11,317 nt of DNA, from positions 1 through 11,317 of the forward strand of contig JAGVBM010000286.1 of assembly GCA_020059765.1 (NCBI GenBank). The letters are read 5' to 3'. This DNA is from Bacillota bacterium (GTDB taxonomy: Bacteria > Bacillota > Bacilli > Tumebacillales > Effusibacillaceae). A model generated the notes under the pieces. The model was not told the origin of the DNA. It worked only from the letters and a program-made list of their open reading frames with translations, and searched no databases. Of this stretch, positions 7,162 through 11,317 are shown in pieces. A program made the position numbers and the translations under genes. The number at the start of each line of letters is the position of its first letter. The first letter of the stretch is position 1.

Positions 7162-7740
7162 ATGAGAATTGGGGTATTGGCCTTACAAGGTGCCATTTCT
7201 GAACATCTTGCGAGTTTGCAACGGGCTGGTGCAGATGAAGCGGTGCCTGTAAAACGGAAGGATGACCTGCAAGGACTGGACGGTTTGATTTTACCGGGCG
7301 GTGAAAGCACGACGATCGGAAAGTTGATGAATCAATATGATTTGCTGGATCCCATTCGTGAGATGGCGCAAGCAGGGGTTCCCATGTTTGGAACCTGTGC
7401 CGGTTTAATCCTGCTTGCCAATCGGATTGACGGACAGGATTGGGTGCATCTCGGTGTGATGGATATTTTCGCAAATCGCAATTCCTTTGGTCGGCAGCGG
7501 GAAAGTTTTGAAACCGACATAACGATTTCCGGGCTGGAGGGGAAAGCGTTTCGGGCGGTTTTCATCCGCGCGCCGCATATTATCGAAACAGGAAAAGATG
7601 TCGAAGTGTTGGCGGTTGTCAACGAACGGATTGTGGCTGCGCGCCAAGGGCACCTGTTGGCCACCGCGTTTCATCCGGAACTGACAGGTGACATTCGACT
7701 TCATCAATATTTTCTGGATCTTGTGAAAAACGCACAGTAA
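7162..7740 (+). CDS. pdxT: Pyridoxal 5'-phosphate synthase glutaminase subunit PdxT
   Basis: This 192-residue class I glutamine amidotransferase hydrolyses glutamine and passes ammonia to PdxS. The catalytic triad is visible: Cys79 in GTCAGLILLA, His171 and Glu173 in AFHPELTGD. The oxyanion and substrate part LPGGESTTIGKL lies near residue 47-58. The start follows TAGGAGG, which overlaps the pdxS stop; the gap between the genes is 11 bp. No terminator is visible after the gene. The -35 of serS begins 4 bases past the stop, so read-through would enter the T-box leader, which could stop it. Confidence 0.97.
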   Translation: MRIGVLALQGAISEHLASLQRAGADEAVPVKRKDDLQGLDGLILPGGESTTIGKLMNQYDLLDPIREMAQAGVPMFGTCAGLILLANRIDGQDWVHLGVMDIFANRNSFGRQRESFETDITISGLEGKAFRAVFIRAPHIIETGKDVEVLAVVNERIVAARQGHLLATAFHPELTGDIRLHQYFLDLVKNAQ

Positions 7741-7744
7741 GACC

Positions 7745-7774
7745 TTGAATCATTCCATTTCTTTGTGGTACACT
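7745..7774 (+). promoter_or_regulatory. serS promoter
   Basis: TTGAAT (7745-7750) and TACACT (7769-7774) are 18 bases apart, with a TG one base before the -10 (extended -10). Transcription would start near 7781, just ahead of the T-box. Confidence 0.6.
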
Positions 7775-7797
7775 AACCGACAAATACGAAATGTCAA

Positions 7798-8058
7798 TGT
7801 GATGCGGAGAACGAGTACCAACTTCTTTTGTTCAGAGAGCCGGTGGATGCTGCGAACCGGTCGAAAGGTGTTGTGAAATCCCTCTCCAAACGGACTGTCA
7901 ATCGAATTTTGAATTCGTACTAAGCAGTCCCGGGTCATTCCGTTATCTATGGGGAAAGTGGATCGCCAGGAGCAGAAGGGCGGTCAAATAGGGTGGCACC
8001 ACGGGAGATCATGCTCTCGTCCCGGACATTGTCTGGCGACGGGAGTTTTTTATTTTTT
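7798..8058 (+). ncRNA. T-box leader of serS
   Basis: This riboswitch reads the charging state of tRNA-Ser and lets transcription reach serS only when uncharged tRNA binds. Stem I is classic. GGAGA (7806-7810) pairs with TCTCC (7883-7887), with the AGTA loop-E segment at 7814-7817. The distal part AGAGAGCCGGTGG... GCTGCGAACCGG occupies 7834-7860. In the specifier loop GTGAAA is followed by TCC (7879-7881), a serine codon that would pair with a GGA anticodon (inference from position). The T-box sequence AGGGTGGCACCACGGG (7990-8005), which binds the tRNA 3' end, follows. The antiterminator can form between CGGGAG (8002-8007) and CTCTCG (8014-8019), competing with the terminator. This accounts for the 335-base gap before serS. 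Confidence 0.95.
8014..8051 (+). terminator. T-box regulated terminator
   Basis: CTCTCGTC (8014-8021) pairs with GACGGGAG (8038-8045), followed by T residues. Its 5' arm is shared with the antiterminator, the usual T-box switch. Confidence 0.92.
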
Positions 8059-8075
8059 CACAAGGAGATGAGGAA

Positions 8076-9356
8076 ATGTTAGATGCACGCATATTGCGCA
8101 ATGAACCGGAACGTGTACGAGAGTCGCAAAGAAAAAGAGGTGAATCCCCGGAAGCAGTGGATGAGTTTCTGGCCCTCGACACCCGCCGCCGTGAGTTGTT
8201 GGCGGAAGTCGAATCCCTCAAAGCCAAACGGAATTCGGTTTCGCAAGAAGTGGCCAAGCTAAAGAAAGCGGGGCAAGAGGCGGAACAACTGATCGTCGAG
8301 ATGCGGGACGTGGGAGACCGCATCAAGCAGCTGGATGATGATTTGCGTGCTGTGGAAGACACACTGAACTACGTCCTGCTTACCATTCCGAATATTCCGC
8401 ATGAATCGGTTCCCGTAGGTGAATCCGAGGATGATAATGTGGAAGTGAAGAAGTGGAAGGAAGTGCCTGATTTCGCATTTGAACCGAAACCCCATTGGGA
8501 AATTGCGGAAACTCTGGGGATTCTGGATTTTGAAGCCGGCGGCAAAGTAACCGGCTCCCGATTTGTATTCTACAAAGGACTGGGAGCCAGACTGGAACGG
8601 GCACTGATCAACTTCATGCTCGATATTCATACGGGTGAACACGGATACACGGAAATTTTGCCGCCTTTTATTGTGAACCGTGCCAGTATGACCGGTACCG
8701 GCAACCTTCCGAAATTTGAAGAAGATGCATTCAAGTTGATGAATTCGGATTATTTTCTGGTTCCCACAGCGGAAGTCCCTGTCACGAACCTGCATCGGGA
8801 CGAAATCATGCAGAACTCCGATCTTCCCCGGTATTACGTGGCTTTCACCCCTTGTTTTCGATCGGAAGCAGGGGCAGCCGGCCGCGACACAAGAGGGTTA
8901 ATTCGTATGCATCAGTTTAATAAAGTCGAAATGGTGAAATTTACCCATCCCGAACATTCGTATGAAGAATGGATGAAGTTGGTGAATAATGCGGAGACCA
9001 TTCTGGAACGTTTGGAACTTCCGTATCGGGTATTGGATATGTGTACGGCAGATCTTGGTTTTGGACCGGCGAAAAAATATGACGTTGAGGTATGGATGCC
9101 AGGTACCGATCAATATCGGGAGATTTCCAGTTGTTCGAACTTCGAAGACTTCCAAGCCCGTCGCGCAAACATTCGTTTCCGCAGAGACCCGCAAGCCAAA
9201 CCGGAATTCGTTCACACGATTAACGGATCCGGACTGGCAGTCGGACGGACCGTGGCTGCCATTCTCGAAAACTATCAGCAGGAAGACGGCAGTGTCGCCG
9301 TTCCGGAGGCACTTGTGCCTTACATGGGCGGTGTGAAAGTGATTCGCCACTCGTAA
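8076..9356 (+). CDS. serS: Seryl-tRNA synthetase
   Basis: This 426-residue class II synthetase charges tRNA-Ser (and tRNA-Sec where present) with serine in the cytosol. The N-terminal ~105 residues form the long antiparallel coiled coil that grips the tRNA variable arm; the charged heptad-like stretch LLAEVESLKAKRNSVSQEV is typical. Class II motif 2 is F-R262-S-E-A-G...GLIRMHQFNKVE (about 261-286). Motif 3 is GSGLAVGRTVAAILENYQ (about 384-402) with the ATP-binding Arg391. The TAEVP serine-site signature is present near residue 230. Full length and intact. AAGGAG lies 8 bases before the ATG, just after the T-box terminator, so expression depends on that switch. Confidence 0.98.
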   Translation: MLDARILRNEPERVRESQRKRGESPEAVDEFLALDTRRRELLAEVESLKAKRNSVSQEVAKLKKAGQEAEQLIVEMRDVGDRIKQLDDDLRAVEDTLNYVLLTIPNIPHESVPVGESEDDNVEVKKWKEVPDFAFEPKPHWEIAETLGILDFEAGGKVTGSRFVFYKGLGARLERALINFMLDIHTGEHGYTEILPPFIVNRASMTGTGNLPKFEEDAFKLMNSDYFLVPTAEVPVTNLHRDEIMQNSDLPRYYVAFTPCFRSEAGAAGRDTRGLIRMHQFNKVEMVKFTHPEHSYEEWMKLVNNAETILERLELPYRVLDMCTADLGFGPAKKYDVEVWMPGTDQYREISSCSNFEDFQARRANIRFRRDPQAKPEFVHTINGSGLAVGRTVAAILENYQQEDGSVAVPEALVPYMGGVKVIRHS

Positions 9357-9387
9357 ACAGGATGTGCTGTTCTCAGTCAATCGCTTC

Positions 9388-9462
9388 CAATCGGCTTCTT
9401 CTGGCGGAGAGAGACCTGGTTTTGTATAATAAGGATATCGAAGGATCAGAAGGAGCCGATTG
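9388..9462 (+). repeat. Inverted repeat spanning the promoter and ribosome site of the next gene
   Basis: CAATCGGCTTCTTCT (9388-9402) can pair over 15 bp with AGAAGGAGCCGATTG (9448-9462), with a single G-U pair. The right arm contains the AAGGAG ribosome site of the 9465 gene. The -10 box lies between the arms, so only transcripts coming from upstream carry both. Confidence 0.75.
9425..9430 (+). promoter_or_regulatory. Probable -10 box of the 9465 gene
   Basis: TATAAT is a perfect -10 box, 34 bases before the ATG. No good -35 is seen at 16-18 bases upstream, so strength is uncertain. Confidence 0.5.
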
Positions 9463-9464
9463 CA

Positions 9465-9731
9465 ATGTTTTTTGTGGGATTGCTTGTTTTTATTGTCAGT
9501 GTCATCATACAATATTTTGCGCTTAATCGAATTGCGTTTGGACGGTCGATATTTATAACGGTTGCCATGTTTGCAGTAGGATCTATCGTTTGGCTGTCGC
9601 CGTACGAAGTATCCAAATACCTGGCCGGCTTGTTCTTTGTTTTCGGTTGGGCGTTCTTATTGTTTATGACCGTTCAATCGATCTTCCATGCGCGACACAA
9701 GAAGAAAAAGTTAACAAACGTAAATTCTTGA
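9465..9731 (+). CDS. Small three-helix membrane protein, function unknown
   Basis: The 88-residue protein has three hydrophobic segments at about 2-20, 28-45 and 51-70, and a basic tail HARHKKKK. That predicts an integral membrane protein with the tail in the cytoplasm. GAAGGAG lies 9 bases before the ATG. It stands between serS and tRNA-Ser, with its own likely promoter and no terminator seen between serS and it. The -35 of the tRNA-Ser promoter begins in its last codons. I do not recognise the family, and no enzyme motif is visible. Confidence 0.75.
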   Translation: MFFVGLLVFIVSVIIQYFALNRIAFGRSIFITVAMFAVGSIVWLSPYEVSKYLAGLFFVFGWAFLLFMTVQSIFHARHKKKKLTNVNS

Positions 9732-9756
9732 TTTCTATAGGATTACCTTGTACAAT
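9728..9756 (+). promoter_or_regulatory. tRNA-Ser promoter
   Basis: TTGATT (9728-9733) and TACAAT (9751-9756) are exactly 17 bases apart, ending 16 bases before the tRNA. The -35 overlaps the 3' end of the preceding gene. Confidence 0.75.
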
Positions 9757-9772
9757 GGATAGGTATTTACGT

Positions 9773-9867
9773 GGAGTGATGGCCGAGTAGGTCGAAGGCG
9801 CTCGCCTGCTAAGCGAGTATACGGTTCTAAAGCCGTATCGAGGGTTCGAATCCCTCTCACTCCGCCA
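9773..9867 (+). tRNA. tRNA-Ser (anticodon GCT)
   Basis: The acceptor stem GGAGTGA pairs with TCACTCC, followed by G and an encoded CCA. The anticodon stem CTCGC/GCGAG (9801-9805, 9813-9817) encloses the loop CTGCTAA, with anticodon GCT at 9808-9810 reading AGC/AGU. The long variable arm typical of serine tRNAs has the stem TACGG/CCGTA. The T-arm GAGGG-TTCGAAT-CCCTC is intact. It lies close downstream of serS, as a tRNA-Ser does in B. subtilis. Confidence 0.98.
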
Positions 9868-9891
9868 GGATAACATACTTTCCATGAAGAG

Positions 9892-9916
9892 AAACCAGCC
9901 TGCAGGGCTGGTTTTT
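9892..9916 (+). terminator. Terminator after tRNA-Ser, facing a convergent operon
   Basis: AAACCAGCC and GGCTGGTTT form a perfect 9-bp stem with a 5-base loop and then T residues. It ends the tRNA-Ser transcript and may also end the leftward genes, whose stop codon lies at 9915, although the T-run in that direction is poor. Confidence 0.85.
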
Positions 9917-10160
9917 ATCTTGCTTGTTGTTCTTTTTTTAATGCTCTGGTGTATACTTCTTCAGGAACGGCTATTCCTCGCGGACCATGGGAAAGTTCCA
10001 TGAGACGCTCCAGCAGGTAGGCCCGAAACACGAATCCCCCCTTTAAACCAATTAAATGGTGAATCATCTCAGCAGGTGTCATTTGCAGGATTGAATCAAG
10101 TACGAGGGGTTCCAACTGCTGGGTTTCAATCAAGCGGGAAATTACATCGGTTTGGTTCAT
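9915..10160 (-). CDS. 81-residue protein of unknown function, downstream of an XRE regulator
   Basis: The frame begins MNQTDVISRLIETQQ and is predicted mostly helical, with a basic end ALKKEQQAR; no membrane segment or signal peptide is seen. The start is ATG at 10160, 8 bases after AGAGGTG. The frame stays open to 10262, but the extension overlaps the upstream regulator gene and lacks a ribosome site. It follows that regulator by 40 bp and is likely co-transcribed. I do not recognise the family. It could be a partner or target of the regulator, but nothing in the sequence proves this. Confidence 0.6.
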   Translation of the reverse strand: MNQTDVISRLIETQQLEPLVLDSILQMTPAEMIHHLIGLKGGFVFRAYLLERLMELSHGPRGIAVPEEVYTRALKKEQQAR

Positions 10161-10200
10161 GATTTGTTCACCTCTTGGCTTGAGTTTGAAGGGGAAAGTC

Positions 10201-10410
10201 CTAAATTTCTGAAAAAACGTCCGGAAAAAGTTCACTGGCAGGCACCCCGTAATAACGTTCAATTTTTATCATAGTTTGTCGTCCCGGTTTAGAATGTCCC
10301 CCTTCCAATTTTCTTAGGTAAATCACAGAAATACCAAGTTCCCGCGCTGCTTCTGCTTGCGTCAAATTCCTGGAGATTCGCTCGAAAGCCAACCGAACTC
10401 GTTTCATCAT
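10201..10410 (-). CDS. Small XRE-family helix-turn-helix regulator
   Basis: The protein (69 residues from ATG 10410) is almost entirely one XRE/Cro-type DNA-binding domain: LTQAEAARELGIS (helix 2 and turn), VIYLRKLEGGHSKPGRQT (recognition helix and following loop), then MIKIERYYGVPASELF. Such single-domain proteins bind operators as dimers. The start is uncertain: GTG at 10413, ATG 10410 and ATG 10407 are in a row; AAGGA lies 7 bases before 10410, which I prefer. It is transcribed away from the 10563 regulator, and its promoter must lie among the operator-like sites between them, so mutual or self-regulation is likely (inference). Confidence 0.85.
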   Translation of the reverse strand: MMKRVRLAFERISRNLTQAEAARELGISVIYLRKLEGGHSKPGRQTMIKIERYYGVPASELFPDVFSEI

Positions 10411-10423
10411 CACCCCGTCCTTG

Positions 10424-10531
10424 GATACAAAATGTATCTAATTAATTCTAGGTTACATGTTACGTTTTGTATCGTCAACGCTTTTTGCTACGTTTTGTAT
10501 ATTTTTATTTTCAAGGGATACAATTTGTAAC
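10424..10531. promoter_or_regulatory. Array of four operator-like 15-bp sites
   Basis: Four related sites lie between two divergent regulators. Site 1 is GATACAAAATGTATC at 10424-10438, a perfect palindrome around AAA. Site 2 is GTTACGTTTTGTATC at 10459-10473. Site 3 is GCTACGTTTTGTATA at 10487-10501. Site 4 is GATACAATTTGTAAC at 10517-10531. Sites 2 and 3 read best on the minus strand as GATACAAAACGTAAC and TATACAAAACGTAGC. Starts are 35, 28 and 30 bases apart, roughly three helical turns. Site 1 covers the leader of the leftward gene, and site 4 sits just before the -10 of the rightward gene. Confidence 0.8.
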
Positions 10532-10537
10532 TATAAT
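10532..10537 (+). promoter_or_regulatory. -10 box of the rightward XRE gene
   Basis: TATAAT directly abuts operator site 4. The corresponding -35 (TTTCAA, 10509-10514) is weak. A repressor on site 4 would block this promoter. For the leftward gene a possible -10 is TAGAAT on the minus strand (10445-10450), with site 2 at its -35 position. Confidence 0.6.
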
Positions 10538-10562
10538 GAAGAAAAGGATGTGAGGTGAGAGT

Positions 10563-10961
10563 ATGATCGGTGAACGGTTAATTCAATTGCGGGGATCGAG
10601 AACACAGCAAGAAATTGCAGATGCGCTGGGAATTTCCCGTGCCCGTTACTCTCATTACGAAAACAGCAGAAACGAACCGGATTTGGCTACGTTAAATCAT
10701 ATGGCGGATTTCTTCGAAGTGACAGTCGATGATTTATTGGGACGGACCCGGATGTATATCAAAGAGAAGAAACCGGATTATCGAGGACGATATGCCGAAG
10801 AGGCTTACGAACTGGCGAAACTTTTTGAAGAAGATCCAGACAGTTATCAATTGTGGATGGAATACAAAAATGTTTCTGCAGAAAGGCGAAGGGAAATGAT
10901 CCGCATGTGGACTGTCATCACGGAATTAGAGAGAAAGAAAAAATCATCCAAGGGAAAATAG
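10563..10961 (+). CDS. XRE-family transcriptional regulator
   Basis: Residues 1-62 of this 132-residue protein form a complete XRE/Cro helix-turn-helix domain: RTQQEIADALGIS, RARYSHYENSRNEPDL, then LNHMADFFEVTVDDLLGRT, the same build as SinR and phage-type repressors. The C-terminal ~70 residues (YRGRYAEEAYELAKLFEEDP...WMEYKNVSAERRREMIRMW) are charged and helical and probably serve dimerisation or sensing; no peptidase motif is seen. The ATG at 10563 follows AGGTGAG within a few bases. It faces away from the 10201 regulator across a shared operator array, and tRNA-Arg lies downstream. It could repress itself and the opposite operon; its ligand or signal is unknown. Confidence 0.88.
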   Translation: MIGERLIQLRGSRTQQEIADALGISRARYSHYENSRNEPDLATLNHMADFFEVTVDDLLGRTRMYIKEKKPDYRGRYAEEAYELAKLFEEDPDSYQLWMEYKNVSAERRREMIRMWTVITELERKKKSSKGK

Positions 10962-10975
10962 GCAAACACTGTGGG

Positions 10976-11004
10976 TTGATTCGGCCGGTTGAAATCCATA
11001 TAAT
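10976..11004 (+). promoter_or_regulatory. tRNA-Arg promoter
   Basis: TTGATT (10976-10981) and TATAAT (10999-11004) are exactly 17 bases apart, ending 14 bases before the tRNA. The -35 is identical to that of the tRNA-Ser promoter. Confidence 0.85.
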
Positions 11005-11018
11005 ATGTATTGCACTCT

Positions 11019-11097
11019 GCACCCGTAGCTCAGGTGGATAGAGCGGTGGTTTCCTAAACCGCGTCTTGGGGGGGTTCGAATCCCTCCGGGTGCACCA
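11019..11097 (+). tRNA. tRNA-Arg (anticodon CCT)
   Basis: The acceptor stem GCACCCG pairs with CGGGTGC, followed by discriminator A and an encoded CCA. The D-stem is GCTC/GAGC. The anticodon stem GTGGT/ACCGC has the loop TTCCTAA, with anticodon CCT at 11053-11055 reading AGG. The T-loop TTCGAAT is normal. The variable loop (11063-11069) comes out at 7 bases, longer than the usual 4-5, next to a run of seven G. Confidence 0.96.
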
Positions 11098-11109
11098 TAA
11101 ACCCTTGGT

Positions 11110-11155
11110 ATACGCTGTTTTCGGCTATTCGCCGAACAGCGTATTTTTGTTTTTT
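11110..11155 (+). terminator. Terminator after tRNA-Arg
   Basis: ATACGCTG pairs with CAGCGTAT and the inner TTCGGC with GCCGAA, with a 2-base TT bulge and a 5-base loop. Two T runs (five and six T) follow. Confidence 0.92.
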
Positions 11156-11281
11156 CTACCGATCTTCTACCCTATGAGTGTGTCGCAAGTCGTGAAATCT
11201 AATCCAAACTCTAGCCCCCTAGGAAACTTGGCCACTAAGGGTGTACTTTGGTTATACTACTAGTGACAAGGAGGCCGGGCA

Positions 11282-11317
11282 ATGAATCAGAACAAAAAGG
11301 CATTAGTTCTTTTATCC
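11282..11317 (+). CDS. Start of a gene cut by the window edge, possibly queC
   Basis: Only twelve codons are inside: MNQNKKALVLLS. AAGGAGG lies 7 bases before the ATG, and a TATACT at 11253-11258 may be its -10 box. The KKALVLLS string matches the usual start of QueC (7-cyano-7-deazaguanine synthase), where it leads into the SGGLDS ATP-binding loop, but the loop itself is outside the window. The gene start is well supported; the identity is a guess. Confidence 0.5.
   Translation, partial: MNQNKKALVLLS

Noticed and set aside
7750..7938. 62-aa minus-strand frame in the serS leader
   Set aside because: The region is fully explained by the T-box structure on the plus strand.
8989..9336. 115-aa plus-strand frame inside serS
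   Set aside because: It is an out-of-frame shadow of the synthetase catalytic domain.
10161..10262. Longer N-terminus for the 81-aa gene
   Set aside because: It would overlap the XRE gene by 62 bp in another frame without a ribosome site; ATG 10160 has one.
9915..10961. Toxin-antitoxin or complete prophage
   Set aside because: Two XRE regulators and one unknown gene are present, but no toxin fold, integrase or phage structural gene can be seen.
11157..11281. A possible preQ1 riboswitch before the putative queC
   Set aside because: I found no convincing preQ1 aptamer, and the likely -10 box at 11253 leaves a leader too short for one. Small CTAG and CCAA/TTGG complementarities are not enough.

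Overview
The window looks like a piece of a Bacillota (Bacilli-type) chromosome close to the replication origin. The order yaaC (reverse) - guaB - dacA - pdxS - pdxT - serS - tRNA-Ser matches the conserved block that follows an rRNA operon in Bacillus subtilis (rrnO-yaaC-guaB-dacA-yaaD-yaaE-serS-tRNA). AGGAGG-type ribosome binding sites, sigma-A-like promoters, intrinsic terminators and a serS T-box fit this. Several features differ from B. subtilis, so a more distant relative is likely; I cannot name the genus from sequence alone.

Positions 1-164 hold a terminator-like hairpin, probably the end of an rRNA operon lying just outside the window, and a degenerate, 3'-truncated 5S rRNA remnant. 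Positions 165-3038, minus strand, form a tight three-gene operon: yaaC homologue, long-chain polyprenyl diphosphate synthase, UbiA-family prenyltransferase. The last two could make and transfer an isoprenoid tail, most likely for menaquinone. Plus-strand housekeeping genes follow: guaB (GMP synthesis) with its own promoter and terminator, dacA (peptidoglycan DD-carboxypeptidase), a 56-aa one-helix membrane protein, pdxS-pdxT (pyridoxal phosphate synthase, two subunits of one enzyme) and serS behind a T-box leader that senses uncharged tRNA-Ser.

Behind serS lie a small three-helix membrane protein, whose ribosome binding site can pair with a sequence upstream of its promoter, and tRNA-Ser(GCU). 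Next comes an accessory-looking stretch: a reverse pair (small XRE regulator plus an 81-aa protein of unknown function) facing a forward 132-aa XRE regulator. Four related 15-bp operator-like sequences sit in the 152-bp gap between the two regulators. tRNA-Arg(CCU), a strong terminator and the first 12 codons of a gene that may be queC close the window.

The most interesting items are the divergent double-regulator switch with its operator array, the ribosome-site-masking inverted repeat before the 9465 gene, the 5S remnant, the prenyl-lipid genes attached to yaaC, and a stop codon lying in the loop of a terminator before pdxS. I see no CRISPR array, insertion sequence or transposase.
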